64,000 nucleotides of DNA, taken from positions 2,976,001 to 3,040,000 of the forward strand of contig NZ_JNLQ01000002.1 in assembly GCF_000703165.1 (NCBI RefSeq). The letters run 5' to 3'. Position 1 is the stretch's first letter. The number at the start of each line of letters is the position of its first letter. The DNA comes from Butyrivibrio sp. AE3004. GTDB taxonomy: Bacteria > Bacillota > Clostridia > Lachnospirales > Lachnospiraceae. The position numbers and the translations under genes are program-made. Below, one piece after another: positions 17,811 through 26,880 of this stretch. The notes beneath the pieces are model-generated. The model made no database searches, was not told where the DNA came from, and was given only the letters and a program-made list of their open reading frames with translations.

Positions 17811-18452
17811 TTATAGCTTCAGCGATAGAGCCATACCATCCCCTACATTCATAATTACACTTTGTAACTCAGGGTCATGCTTTATGGCAAATAAATATTC
17901 GCGCATTCTCTCATGAATGGTTCTGTTTCGCCTTGTAACAGCAAAACGTGATTCCATAACATCTCCGTCCTGCAAAACATTGTCGGAAACAAGTAGTCCT
18001 CCCTTTGCAAGAAGCCTCTTACAATCCGGCAGAAAATTTATATATTGTGCCTTGGCGGCATCCATAAAAATAAAATCATACTGCCCGGAAAGTTGTGCCA
18101 AAATATCGGCTGCGTCCCCCTCAAGCAGTGTGATTTTATGGTTTACATCGTATTTATCAAAATTGTCACGGGCAACCGGAATACGCTTTTCAAACTTCTC
18201 AATTGTAGTTATCCTTGTCTCCGGTTCTGAATAAGTAGCCATCAGTAATGCTGAAAAGCCAACTGCACAGCCTACCTCAAGTATATTCTTCGGTCGTGTC
18301 ATCTTAAGAAGAAATCTTATAAGGCTTTGTGTATCCTTTCTGATAATAGGCACCTCATCCGCCAAAGATTCCCTCTCAAGTTCATCCAAAAAGGACTCAT
18401 TCCCCTGATCCAGTGAATTGATAAAAGTACTTATTCTCTCGTCACTGATCAC
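17811..18452 (-). CDS. O-methyltransferase, TrmR-like (YrrM)
   Basis: 213 residues, class I SAM-dependent methyltransferase of the catechol-O-methyltransferase type. The SAM loop (ILEVGCAVGFSALLM) and the metal/substrate region (FIFMDAAKAQY) are clear. By synteny with B. subtilis yrrL-yrrM-yrrN-yrrO it is likely TrmR, which methylates 5-hydroxyuridine in tRNA to mo5U; sequence alone would only say O-methyltransferase. Start is GTG 18452, overlapping the previous stop as GTGA with GGAGG seven bases upstream, so translation is coupled. Confidence 0.85.
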   Translation of the reverse strand: MISDERISTFINSLDQGNESFLDELERESLADEVPIIRKDTQSLIRFLLKMTRPKNILEVGCAVGFSALLMATYSEPETRITTIEKFEKRIPVARDNFDKYDVNHKITLLEGDAADILAQLSGQYDFIFMDAAKAQYINFLPDCKRLLAKGGLLVSDNVLQDGDVMESRFAVTRRNRTIHERMREYLFAIKHDPELQSVIMNVGDGMALSLKL

Positions 18453-18844
18453 GGTGCTGCCTCCTCTTTATTTTCTGCGATCGTTGCCGCACACATTATC
18501 TCAATTATTTCATCCGGTGTCATCGAAGGGCTAAGATCATAGGTCCCGGGAGCGATCATTCCGTGGTACTCCGAAAAACGTTCCTGAAGCCAGAAAAGAT
18601 TTTTATCTTTTACTATACCTCTGTTTTCAAGAAGCTCCGCCACTTCACTAACTGACATGCTGTCTGTTACTGATACCGTAACAGTCCTTGTATCATACTG
18701 TGAAGCCGGTTTCTGATTGTAAATATGATATCCGTAATTATACGCAATGGATGCATATTTACTTATCAGCATAACCCCTACTATAACCAAAAAAGCCTTT
18801 ACAATGGCATCCAGAATGCCTAATCCTACGCCTCTAGCGTCCAT
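18449..18844 (-). CDS. Short MltG-like membrane protein lacking the transglycosylase domain
   Basis: 131 residues: a short N-terminal tail, one membrane segment (about 13-35) and one extracytoplasmic domain resembling the LysM-like N-terminal domain of MltG/YceG (TVTVSVTDSMSVSEVAELLENRGIV and LDLSPSMTPDEII-type stretches, quoted in part). Full MltG has some 330 residues and a catalytic domain with a glutamate; that domain is absent and the frame ends cleanly, with no remnant downstream. The position matches yrrL (mltG) of Bacillus. It cannot be a transglycosylase; a structural or regulatory role is possible. Confidence 0.75.
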   Translation of the reverse strand: MDARGVGLGILDAIVKAFLVIVGVMLISKYASIAYNYGYHIYNQKPASQYDTRTVTVSVTDSMSVSEVAELLENRGIVKDKNLFWLQERFSEYHGMIAPGTYDLSPSMTPDEIIEIMCAATIAENKEEAAP

Positions 18845-18860
18845 AAATCCTCTTTTCCGA

Positions 18861-20543
18861 CTAGTAATTTGAATCCATGATTATCGGAAGAATCATAGGT
18901 CTTCTTTTTGTCTTTTTCCATATAAAATCAGACAGAACATCCTTGACTATATTCTTAAGTTTGTTCCAATCCGTAATATTTTTATCAAGAGCCTCCGTAA
19001 TCTCATCAAGAACAAGATCTGTAGCATCATCTATCAGCTGGTCTGATTCGCGAACATAAACAAAACCTCTTGATACTATACTGGGTCCGGAAATAAGCTG
19101 TGCATTATCTCTGTCAATTCCAAATACAACGATGACTATACCATCTTCCGCAAGTCTCTGTCTATCTCGCAGAACTACATTTCCTACATCACCGACACCA
19201 AGACCATCAACAAGAATTGCTCCCGTAGGTACCTTTCCTACAACCTTAGCACTATCTTCCTTAAGTTCAAGTACGTCACCTGATCTTATGATAAAAATAT
19301 CATCCTTGTCCATGCCAAGTCCCATTGCAATATTCTTCTGCGCAATAAGATGTTTATATTCACCATGCACAGGAATAGCATACTTGGGTCTTACCAGTGT
19401 ATAGATCAGCTTGATATCTTCCTGACATGCATGTCCCGAAACATGTACATCCTGAAAAATAACGTCAGCACCCCTGACAAGCAAATCATTAATGATATTC
19501 GTAACCGCCTTTTCATTTCCAGGTATGGGATGTGATGAAAAGATAATTGTATCCCCTGGACGTATGCTGATCTTTTTGTGTTGTCCGCTTGCCATACGGC
19601 TAAGAGCAGCCATACTTTCTCCCTGGCTTCCGGTTGTGATTATAACGGTTTTGTTATCGGGGTAATTTTTTAACTGGTCGATATCAACAAGAGTATTATC
19701 CGGTATTTGGATACACTCAAGTTTCTGGGCAATATCGATAATATTCACCATACTTCTGCCCTCGACAACAACCTTCCTGCCAAATTTGTAAGCGGTATTT
19801 ATAATCTGCTGAACTCTATCAACATTTGAGGCAAAGGTTGCCACTATTATTCTTGAATCAGAATGCTCTTCGAAGAGACTGTCAAAAGTTTTACCTACTG
19901 TACGCTCAGAAGCTGTGAAGCCTGGACGTTCAGCATTTGTTGAATCACACATAAGTGCAAGAACACCCTTTTTTCCAATTTCTCCAAATCTCTGAAGATC
20001 AATCGGATCTCCGAATACAGGTGTATAGTCCACCTTGAAGTCACCTGTATGAACCACAATTCCCGCAGGAGAATAAATAGCAAGAGCTGCAGCATCTACA
20101 ATTGAATGATTAGTTCTTATGAACTCAACCCTAAAATCTCCAAGATTTATAGATTGTCCAAACTTTACAACTTTTCTTCTTACCTTCTTAAGAAGTCCAT
20201 GCTCTTCAAGCTTGTGTTCAATAATCCCCATGGTCAGTCTGGTTGCATAGATTGGAACACTTAGTTCCTTTAACACATAAGGAAGTGCTCCTATGTGGTC
20301 CTCATGACCGTGCGTTATAACAAAGCCTTTTACTTTATCTATGTTGTTCTTTAAATATGTGATATCAGGAATTACAAGATCTATTCCCAGCATATCATCA
20401 TCGGGGAATGAAAGACCGCAATCCACCACAACAATACTGTCCTCATACCTGAAGGCAGTAATGTTCATTCCAATCTGTTCCAGTCCTCCAAGCGGTATTA
20501 CCTGAAGACCTGAAGCAGAATTATTCGTTTTCTTTTTATTCAA
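18861..20543 (-). CDS. rnj: Ribonuclease J
   Basis: 560 residues, the usual RNase J length. It has the metallo-beta-lactamase signature THGHEDHIGA near residue 78, the beta-CASP domain with the DSTNAERPG segment, and the PVHGEY motif. RNase J is a 5'-3' exonuclease and endonuclease that matures and decays RNA in the cytoplasm. The gene sits in the mtaB-to-U32 operon, 145 bases after DUF1292; this leader contains imperfect hairpins and could hold a control element or processing site. Only one RNase J is seen in this window. Confidence 0.96.
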   Translation of the reverse strand: MNKKKTNNSASGLQVIPLGGLEQIGMNITAFRYEDSIVVVDCGLSFPDDDMLGIDLVIPDITYLKNNIDKVKGFVITHGHEDHIGALPYVLKELSVPIYATRLTMGIIEHKLEEHGLLKKVRRKVVKFGQSINLGDFRVEFIRTNHSIVDAAALAIYSPAGIVVHTGDFKVDYTPVFGDPIDLQRFGEIGKKGVLALMCDSTNAERPGFTASERTVGKTFDSLFEEHSDSRIIVATFASNVDRVQQIINTAYKFGRKVVVEGRSMVNIIDIAQKLECIQIPDNTLVDIDQLKNYPDNKTVIITTGSQGESMAALSRMASGQHKKISIRPGDTIIFSSHPIPGNEKAVTNIINDLLVRGADVIFQDVHVSGHACQEDIKLIYTLVRPKYAIPVHGEYKHLIAQKNIAMGLGMDKDDIFIIRSGDVLELKEDSAKVVGKVPTGAILVDGLGVGDVGNVVLRDRQRLAEDGIVIVVFGIDRDNAQLISGPSIVSRGFVYVRESDQLIDDATDLVLDEITEALDKNITDWNKLKNIVKDVLSDFIWKKTKRRPMILPIIMDSNY

Positions 20544-20688
20544 TCAGTTTACCCTCCGTTTTTTTGAAAATTCCGCGGAGTATATTTTCATGATCGGTAA
20601 CCTTAAACCGGTCTTTTTCTCAATTTATCAGGAAAAAAATTCATCAGTGGAAACCGCTCATGTGTAAGTCCCAGCGGAACAAAAATAA

Positions 20689-20949
20689 TTAATCCAATCC
20701 TATATCATCTTCCTCAAGAAGCTTTCTGAATAGCGCAGCCACTGCTTCAAGCTCCTTGTCATCATCCACTATTGTATACTTTGCCTCAGCGTCATTTTCA
20801 GCTGAATCATCGCGCAATATAAGTGCTTCTCCGTCCCCATCCTGAGTATCTGTTACCAGAATATAAGATTTAGCACCTATCACTGTCTGTTCCAACACAA
20901 AAAAGTCCACAGGTTCATCACCTTCAGGACGAAAAGTTATTTTTTCCAT
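20689..20949 (-). CDS. DUF1292 family protein
   Basis: 86 residues, acidic, matching the DUF1292 (YrzB-like) pattern: ITFRPEGDEPVDFFVLEQT then SYILVTD and a central acidic stretch, ending EDDIGLD. Function unknown. It starts three bases after ruvX, an order (ireB-ruvX-DUF1292) conserved in Firmicutes. Confidence 0.88.
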   Translation of the reverse strand: MEKITFRPEGDEPVDFFVLEQTVIGAKSYILVTDTQDGDGEALILRDDSAENDAEAKYTIVDDDKELEAVAALFRKLLEEDDIGLD

Positions 20950-20952
20950 ATT

Positions 20953-21390
20953 TTACTCTTTAACCTCTGTTTTATCACGGTTATCCAGATAGTCCTGCAA
21001 AATTATCTGAGCGGCTATCATATCGACATATTCCTTGCGATCTGCCTTTTTTATTCCCACTTCATCCATTATGGCATCCGCCTCAACTGTGGTAAGTCTC
21101 TCATCCCACATGATTACCGGAATGGAAGTGCGCCTCTCCAGCTTATCCTTGAATTCAGCAGATAACACAGAGCGCACAGACTCAGACTGATCCATATTCA
21201 GCGGAAGCCCCAGTATGATCAGCTCCACTTTATATTCCTGTATCAGTTCTTCTATACGCGCCAATGTTTTACGCAGCTTATTCTCTTCTTTTCTACGGAT
21301 AATTTCCTTAGCCTGTGCGGTCAGTAAAAGCTCATCACTTATCGCGACCCCCACAGTTTTAGATCCGTAATCCAACCCCATAATTCGCAT
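20953..21390 (-). CDS. ruvX: Holliday junction resolvase-like nuclease RuvX (YqgF)
   Basis: 145 residues with the RNase H-like fold of YqgF: first aspartate in [15 protein letters not shown], second acidic site in [13 protein letters not shown], third in [11 protein letters not shown]. Members process the 5' end of pre-16S rRNA or act as putative resolvases. Its ATG overlaps the ireB stop by one base (TAATG), so it is coupled to ireB. Confidence 0.95.
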   Translation of the reverse strand: MRIMGLDYGSKTVGVAISDELLLTAQAKEIIRRKEENKLRKTLARIEELIQEYKVELIILGLPLNMDQSESVRSVLSAEFKDKLERRTSIPVIMWDERLTTVEADAIMDEVGIKKADRKEYVDMIAAQIILQDYLDNRDKTEVKE

Positions 21391-21665
21391 TATTTTCTGG
21401 ACCAGTTATTGTTTTTTATATACTCCGTGAGCATCTCTTCCACCAGCTCATCTCTCTCTACCTTCATAATGAGGCTTCTGGCTCCCATATGACTTGTAAT
21501 ATATGTCGGATCTCCGGACATAATATATCCAACGATCTGATTAACAGGATTATATCCTTTCTCAAGAAGTGCCTCATATACGATTGAAAGCACCTTTTTT
21601 ACACCTGTCTCAGGATCAACCTCAACTTTAAAAAATTGTGTGTTGCCAAGATTAGTATCTGCCAT
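21390..21665 (-). CDS. IreB family regulatory phosphoprotein
   Basis: 91 residues. The conserved core [38 protein letters not shown] and ARSLI is the DUF965/IreB signature. IreB in Enterococcus is phosphorylated by the Ser/Thr kinase IreK on N-terminal threonines and modulates cephalosporin resistance; N-terminal TN-GNT residues are available here. I place the start at ATG 21665, which has GAGGA upstream, rather than at the frame opening 36 bases earlier. Confidence 0.92.
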   Translation of the reverse strand: MADTNLGNTQFFKVEVDPETGVKKVLSIVYEALLEKGYNPVNQIVGYIMSGDPTYITSHMGARSLIMKVERDELVEEMLTEYIKNNNWSRK

Positions 21666-21759
21666 TTTGCTGTCCTCGCTTAATAATTTATAAAAATACA
21701 TAGCACCATTGTGCTAAAAAAATCGACAATTTGTTACTTTCCATGATAGCGCAATTCGC

Positions 21760-23100
21760 TTAAATAAGCAATGTATCGTCTCTTAAGAAACTATTAAGCG
21801 TATGCTGCGTTATGCTTCCCGATACAATATTAAGTTCTTTTGCCCTCTCTTCTTCAATTGCAACTCTTATATATCTGGTAGTAAGACCGATAAGATATTT
21901 TTTTCCGGCAATTTCTTCGATATCCTCCCAAAGAACTTTTTCGCTCATGCCAATGAAATGTTCCCTGTAAGATTTTGACTGTTCTTTCGTCATTTTGAGA
22001 AGGACATTGCTCCTTACAGTCTTTTCCCTGTCAGTCAGCTGATCTTCCATCTTTGCGGCAACAGTACCTTTTCTTGGAGAATACTTAAAAACATGCATCT
22101 CATAGAAATCAATATCCTCCGCAAACTGTCTGCTTTCCTCAAAGGTTTCCTCTGTTTCACCGGGAAATCCTACTATGATATCGGTGGTAATAGCTGGTAA
22201 ATTGTAGGCTTTTCTAAGTGAAGCCACACTGTCCATATATTCCTGAGCTGTATAATGTCTGTTCATTCGCTTTAATGTATCATCACTACCGCTTTGCAGT
22301 GATAAATGGAAATGCGGGCAAACCTTTGGAAGTGCTGCCATCTGAAGAGCCATATCCTCAGTAATAATCCTGGGCTCAAGAGAACTTAATCTGATTCTCT
22401 CGATTCCATCGATATCATTGAGCTTCTGTAAAAGTGAAAGCAATGCAGATTCTCCCTTATCCAGTCCATATGAACTAATGTGGATGCCGGTAAGTACTAT
22501 TTCCTTACAACCATCCGCGGCAAGCTTCCGAACTTCCGATATGATGTCTTCTTCATCCCTGCTTCTTATTCTGCCTCTGGCGTATGGAATTATACAATAA
22601 GAGCAAAATTGATTACACCCGTCCTGGATCTTAATATACGCTCTTGTATGTCCGGGCATGCTCCTAAGCTCCATACGCTCATATCTCTGGGAAGGATCGT
22701 TTATTTCAGTAACACTGATTCCTCCAAGAAGCTTATCTGCAGTACTCTCTTCTTTTTCCCTGAAATATTCATCAAGTATTTCAACTATCTCTGATTTTTT
22801 ATTATTACCAACAATAAGGTCTATGCTCTCATCAAGCTTAACACCTTCCTTATCGGTTTCCACATAGCAACCACAGGCAACCACAACAGCTTCGGGATTT
22901 TTCCTTTTTGCCTTATGAAGCATTTGCCTACTCTTATGATCCGCTATAGCTGTTACGGAACAGGTATTTATAATATATACATCAGCAATCTCGTCAAACG
23001 CTACAATTTTGTATCCTCTTTCTTGTAACTTTTGTCCCATAACATCTGTCTCATATCTGTTGACTTTGCAGCCGAGACTATGCAAGGCGACACATTTCAT
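21760..23100 (-). CDS. mtaB: tRNA t6A methylthiotransferase MtaB
   Basis: 446 residues. N-terminal MTTase domain with the cysteines of LGCKVNRYE, NTCSVT and ACGCY; radical SAM domain with the CxxxCxxC motif in CNQFCSYCIIP; C-terminal TRAM-like domain (about 375-440). It adds a methylthio group to t6A37, giving ms2t6A in tRNA. It opens the minus-strand operon that continues to the U32 gene. In Bacillus it normally follows rsmE directly; here iscS, thiI and an HPr-like gene lie between. Start ATG 23100 has GGAGG. Confidence 0.94.
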   Translation of the reverse strand: MKCVALHSLGCKVNRYETDVMGQKLQERGYKIVAFDEIADVYIINTCSVTAIADHKSRQMLHKAKRKNPEAVVVACGCYVETDKEGVKLDESIDLIVGNNKKSEIVEILDEYFREKEESTADKLLGGISVTEINDPSQRYERMELRSMPGHTRAYIKIQDGCNQFCSYCIIPYARGRIRSRDEEDIISEVRKLAADGCKEIVLTGIHISSYGLDKGESALLSLLQKLNDIDGIERIRLSSLEPRIITEDMALQMAALPKVCPHFHLSLQSGSDDTLKRMNRHYTAQEYMDSVASLRKAYNLPAITTDIIVGFPGETEETFEESRQFAEDIDFYEMHVFKYSPRKGTVAAKMEDQLTDREKTVRSNVLLKMTKEQSKSYREHFIGMSEKVLWEDIEEIAGKKYLIGLTTRYIRVAIEEERAKELNIVSGSITQHTLNSFLRDDTLLI

Positions 23101-23135
23101 ATTAAACCTCCACTAATTTTGTCATGTATATATCA

Positions 23136-23164
23136 TTGACTTTTAACGTCCTTCCGTTTATTAT
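23136..23164 (+). promoter_or_regulatory. Sigma-A promoter of the HPr-like gene
   Basis: TTGACT, 17 bases, TATTAT, 28 bases before the start codon. Close to consensus. Confidence 0.75.
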
Positions 23165-23191
23165 GAAACAAAAGAAGGAGGTATTTGCGCA

Positions 23192-23422
23192 ATGAAAACC
23201 GTAAAAATTTCTTTAAATTCTATCGATAAGGTAAAATCTTTTGTGAACGATATTACAAAGTTTGATTATGATTTCGACCTTGTATCAGGTAGATATGTAA
23301 TTGACGCAAAATCCATCATGGGAATCTTCTCACTCGATCTTTCAAAGCCGATCGATCTGAACATCCATGCTGAAGATGGCGCCGATGAAGTATTGGCAAT
23401 CTTAAAGCCATACATGATCTAA
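23192..23422 (+). CDS. HPr-like protein lacking the active-site histidine
   Basis: 76 residues with the HPr fold pattern; the region around regulatory Ser46 is intact (DAKSIMGIFSLDL). The phosphoryl-accepting His15 motif (HARPA in true HPr) is replaced by IDKVKSF with no histidine, so it cannot carry phosphate in the sugar PTS. Like Crh in Bacillus, it may only take serine phosphorylation by HPr kinase and serve as a regulator (inference). It has its own promoter, an AGGAGG ribosome site and a terminator, and stands alone on the plus strand. Confidence 0.85.
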   Translation: MKTVKISLNSIDKVKSFVNDITKFDYDFDLVSGRYVIDAKSIMGIFSLDLSKPIDLNIHAEDGADEVLAILKPYMI

Positions 23423-23436
23423 TTTTTAAAACTATT

Positions 23437-23472
23437 GAAACCTGCGACCTACGTCGCAGGTTTTATTTTTTT
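23437..23472 (+). terminator. Intrinsic terminator of the HPr-like gene
   Basis: AAACCTGCGA/TCGCAGGTTT arms with loop CCTACG followed by TATTTTTTT. Confidence 0.92.
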
Positions 23473-23510
23473 ACATATCGGGAATTATCTTCGAACTTCC
23501 CGATATGTAA
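23471..23510. repeat. 14-bp perfect inverted repeat between the HPr-like gene and thiI
   Basis: TTACATATCGGGAA and TTCCCGATATGTAA around a 12-base centre. On the minus strand it follows thiI but is followed by A, not T, so it is not a standard terminator; it may protect or define the thiI mRNA 3' end. Confidence 0.6.
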
Positions 23511-23542
23511 TAGTACTTCGAAAAATTTAATGCGGAACTCCA

Positions 23543-24745
23543 TTAAACTTCAAGTTCCAGAATTTCATCTGTATCAAGGGCCGTTTTTACCAGCTCGTCT
23601 ATTTTCTCATCCAATCTATGCTCATGAGATCTGATAACCTCAAGACGCGGTTTTGTCACAGGATGCTTTGCGACAAAAATTGTACAGCAGTCTTCATAAG
23701 GAAGAATAGATGTCTCATAAGCATCTATCTTAAGCGATATATCCACAATATCCTGCTTATCAAAAGCAATAAGAGGACGATATACCGGCATATCTGTCAC
23801 AACCTCATTTGTAGCCATAAGGCTTTCCATTGTCTGTGATGCAACCTGTCCAATACTCTCACCCGTTATAAGTCCCATGCATTTATTTTGTGCTGCTATC
23901 ATGTCTGCAATACGCATCATATATCTTCTCATGATGATTGTAAGTTCATCGTGAGGGCACTGTTTATAGATATACATCTGTATATCGGTAAAATTGATTA
24001 TATGGAGTCTAACCTTACCGGTGTACTTGGCGATAACCTTTGCAAGATCAATAACCTTCTGCTTTGCTCTCTCGCTAGTGTACGGAGGTGCATTAAAATA
24101 CACAGCTTCAATCTCTGCGCCTCTCTTGGCAATCATATATCCGGCAACAGGTGAATCAATTCCTCCCGATAGAAGAAGGCATGCCTTACCACTTGTTCCT
24201 ATCGGCATTCCTCCCGGCCCCGGAATAATCTCGGAATAAATATTTACCTTTTCTCTTATTTCCACACTTACAAGTATTTGCGGATCTCTTACATCAACCT
24301 TCATTTCTGGAAATGCATCAAGTACCTGCGCACCAATCTCTGCGGCTGCCTCCATTGAATCCAAAGGATAAGTTTTATCAACTCGTCTGCATTTAATTTT
24401 AAAAGTCTTATTCTTGTCAGTGTATACTCCGTCAAGAAACTTAATTACTTCAGCTGAAAGCCCATTAATATCGGGAAGCTTACCATTCTCATCTCTCTCG
24501 ATACAAACAGCAGGACATATTCCTGTTATTCCGAACACTCTCTGTAAAGCAGCAACTGTCTCATCAAAATCAAAACCTTTTGCATTCAGGTATATTCTTC
24601 CCGAAACCCGAAAAATGCTGAACTCACCTTCACATTTTTCAAGAACACGCTCCATTTGTTTTACAAGCGCCTCTTCAAACAAGTATCTGTTTTTTCCTTT
24701 TATTCCTATTTCCGCATATTTGATAATAAATGCATGATATTGCAT
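23543..24745 (-). CDS. thiI: tRNA 4-thiouridine synthase ThiI
   Basis: 400 residues: N-terminal ferredoxin-like and THUMP domains (about 1-165) and a PP-loop ATPase domain with LLSGGIDSPVAGYM. There is no C-terminal rhodanese domain, as in Bacillus-type ThiI. It adenylates tRNA U8 and inserts sulfur to give s4U. The partner cysteine desulfurase is directly upstream, 13 bases away, which fits its role as sulfur donor. Confidence 0.95.
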   Translation of the reverse strand: MQYHAFIIKYAEIGIKGKNRYLFEEALVKQMERVLEKCEGEFSIFRVSGRIYLNAKGFDFDETVAALQRVFGITGICPAVCIERDENGKLPDINGLSAEVIKFLDGVYTDKNKTFKIKCRRVDKTYPLDSMEAAAEIGAQVLDAFPEMKVDVRDPQILVSVEIREKVNIYSEIIPGPGGMPIGTSGKACLLLSGGIDSPVAGYMIAKRGAEIEAVYFNAPPYTSERAKQKVIDLAKVIAKYTGKVRLHIINFTDIQMYIYKQCPHDELTIIMRRYMMRIADMIAAQNKCMGLITGESIGQVASQTMESLMATNEVVTDMPVYRPLIAFDKQDIVDISLKIDAYETSILPYEDCCTIFVAKHPVTKPRLEVIRSHEHRLDEKIDELVKTALDTDEILELEV

Positions 24746-24758
24746 AACTTCTCCTTAA

Positions 24759-25967
24759 TTATCTCCTTGAAAATTCTCTGAGCATAGGTACTATTTCTTT
24801 AAAAGCTTTAACCGTTTCATCAATCTCTTTATCGGTTGTGAATTCTGACATACTGATCCTGACAGTACTGTCATACAACTCTTTAGGTAAACATATAGCC
24901 TTAAGCGTTCCGGAAACCTGGGGATGATTAGACGAGCAAGCGCTTCCTGCAGAGACATATATTTCCTTATCCTCAAGCGCGTGAAGAAGTACCTCTGCTC
25001 TTACTCCTTTAACAGATACACTTATTATATGCGGAGCTGTTTTTCGAATAACCTCAGAGAGTTCTTCATCACTAAGAGCTGATATATGTCTATCTGAAGT
25101 ATCAATCCCGTTGATCCTAATGTCAGACAGTTCCTCTGTCAGCCCCTTTATCAGTCGTTCCTTTAATATATACAACTTATCAATTTTATCCGCAAAACCC
25201 GCATAGGATTCCTCAGCCGCTCTACCAAGGCCGGCTATTCCCGGAATATTCAGGGTTCCTGAGCGCATTCCACCCTGCTGTCCCCCTCCGTAAGTAATGG
25301 GCACTATTCTGATTCCATCTTTTATATATAAAAATCCAATACCTTTAGGACCATGTATTTTATGTCCGCTCACAGACATAAGATCAATTCCGAGCTGCTT
25401 GGGATTAAGATTCAGCTTTCCATATCCCTGAACAGCATCAACATGGAACAGTATTCTGGGATTTGCAGAGTGGATTATCCTTCCGGCTTCAGCAATAGGC
25501 ATTAGTGACCCTATTTCATTATTAACCGCCATTATAGAAACAAGTATAGTATCTTCTCTTATAGCACTGCTAAGTTCATCTGTATCTATAATACCTTCCT
25601 CGGTTACAGGAAGATAAGTAACCTCGAATCCCTGCTCTTCAAGATATTTCATTGAATTAAGTACTGCCGGATGTTCAATGCATGTAGTTATCAGGTGCTT
25701 TCCTTCCCTATGATGCGCCTTCGCACCACCTATGATGGCGATATTGTCTGACTCTGTTCCACCTGATGTAAAAAGAATTTCCTTCGGTTTTGCTTTCAGT
25801 GTCTTAGCAATCTTGTCTGCAGCATCCTTTAAGTATTTTTCGGCCACTACACCCTTATGATGCATGCTTGAAGCATTACCGTAATCCTCTGTCATCACTT
25901 TTACGCATATTTCAGATACATCCCCGAACACCTTTGTCGTAGCCGAATTATCTAAATAGATTTCCAT
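24759..25967 (-). CDS. Cysteine desulfurase (NifS/IscS-like)
   Basis: 402 residues, class V PLP enzyme. The PLP lysine lies in SVSGHKIHGPKG and the catalytic cysteine in SAGSACSSNHP. It removes sulfur from cysteine to form a persulfide; adjacency to thiI (13 bases) says its main client is tRNA thiolation, as for NifZ-ThiI in Bacillus. Start ATG 25967 follows GAGGA. Confidence 0.94.
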   Translation of the reverse strand: MEIYLDNSATTKVFGDVSEICVKVMTEDYGNASSMHHKGVVAEKYLKDAADKIAKTLKAKPKEILFTSGGTESDNIAIIGGAKAHHREGKHLITTCIEHPAVLNSMKYLEEQGFEVTYLPVTEEGIIDTDELSSAIREDTILVSIMAVNNEIGSLMPIAEAGRIIHSANPRILFHVDAVQGYGKLNLNPKQLGIDLMSVSGHKIHGPKGIGFLYIKDGIRIVPITYGGGQQGGMRSGTLNIPGIAGLGRAAEESYAGFADKIDKLYILKERLIKGLTEELSDIRINGIDTSDRHISALSDEELSEVIRKTAPHIISVSVKGVRAEVLLHALEDKEIYVSAGSACSSNHPQVSGTLKAICLPKELYDSTVRISMSEFTTDKEIDETVKAFKEIVPMLREFSRR

Positions 25968-25993
25968 AATTCCTCATTCTGTGCTTAATATTT

Positions 25994-26791
25994 CTATACT
26001 TCCAAATGATACATGAGCCATGCAAGCATGGTAAATCCAGCTGTCTCTGTTCTCAGTATCCTTTTTCCCATTGTTATTACATTAAAACCGGATTCCCTGG
26101 CGGTTTTAACTTCCTCTTCTGCAAAGCCTCCCTCAGGACCGACAAATATTGCGATCTTTTGTCCCGGCTTTATGCTGTTAATCAGCTCTCTTGTCCTATC
26201 CATGCCATCTGCCATCTCATAGGGCAAAAGCTTTACATCCATTTCTTCGCAAAGCTTTACAGCTTCCCTGAAGTTTACCGGCATTTGTATCTCAGGAACA
26301 AACGCTCTCTTACTCTGTTTTGCTGCAGCCTCTGATATCGCCTGCCACCGCTTAACCTTGTTTGCTGCTCTCTTATCGTCAAGTTTTACCACAGACCTCT
26401 TCATCGAAACCGGGATTACCTGATATACCCCAAGCTCAACAGCTTTCTGTATGATAAGTTCCATTTTATCTGATTTTGGCAACCCTTGAAAAAGATATAT
26501 CCTTGAAGGGAGCTCCGCTCCGGATTCCTTTATAAATCTGAGCTCACCTATAAGCTCATTATCCTTAATCGACTCTATTCCGAAACGATATTCCCTTGTT
26601 GCCACAGGCTCATCCTCACCATTATCATTCTCTGCTACAGTACTTAGTTCTTCTTCTCTGAAGCTTACAGAGAATTCCTCCCCTACCTTTAGCCTGAGAA
26701 CATTTACCATATGGTTATAATCGGAATCGGTTATAACTATTCTTTTTCCACCATCTATAAGCTGACTACTGTCAGCAAAAAAATGATACAT
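25994..26791 (-). CDS. rsmE: 16S rRNA (uracil1498-N3)-methyltransferase RsmE
   Basis: 265 residues; N-terminal PUA-like domain and C-terminal SPOUT knot with IFVGPEGGFAEEEV and the LRTETAG motif. The PUA part has an insertion of about 15 residues (ELSTVAENDNGEDEP), unusual but still in frame. It methylates U1498 of 16S rRNA. Follows prmA by 89 bases, as in Bacillus yqeT-yqeU. Confidence 0.94.
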   Translation of the reverse strand: MYHFFADSSQLIDGGKRIVITDSDYNHMVNVLRLKVGEEFSVSFREEELSTVAENDNGEDEPVATREYRFGIESIKDNELIGELRFIKESGAELPSRIYLFQGLPKSDKMELIIQKAVELGVYQVIPVSMKRSVVKLDDKRAANKVKRWQAISEAAAKQSKRAFVPEIQMPVNFREAVKLCEEMDVKLLPYEMADGMDRTRELINSIKPGQKIAIFVGPEGGFAEEEVKTARESGFNVITMGKRILRTETAGFTMLAWLMYHLEV

Positions 26792-26880
26792 ATTCTAAAT
26801 CCTCATGATCAGTTCCGCTTGATACTTCACGCTCTAGCCTATGCCATTGCGAATATCGCCCATCCGGAAGATACGATATT

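Noticed and set aside
21702..21759. Terminator between mtaB and ireB (TAGCAC/GTGCTA)
   Set aside because: Six-base stem and weak tail; probably the operon reads through.
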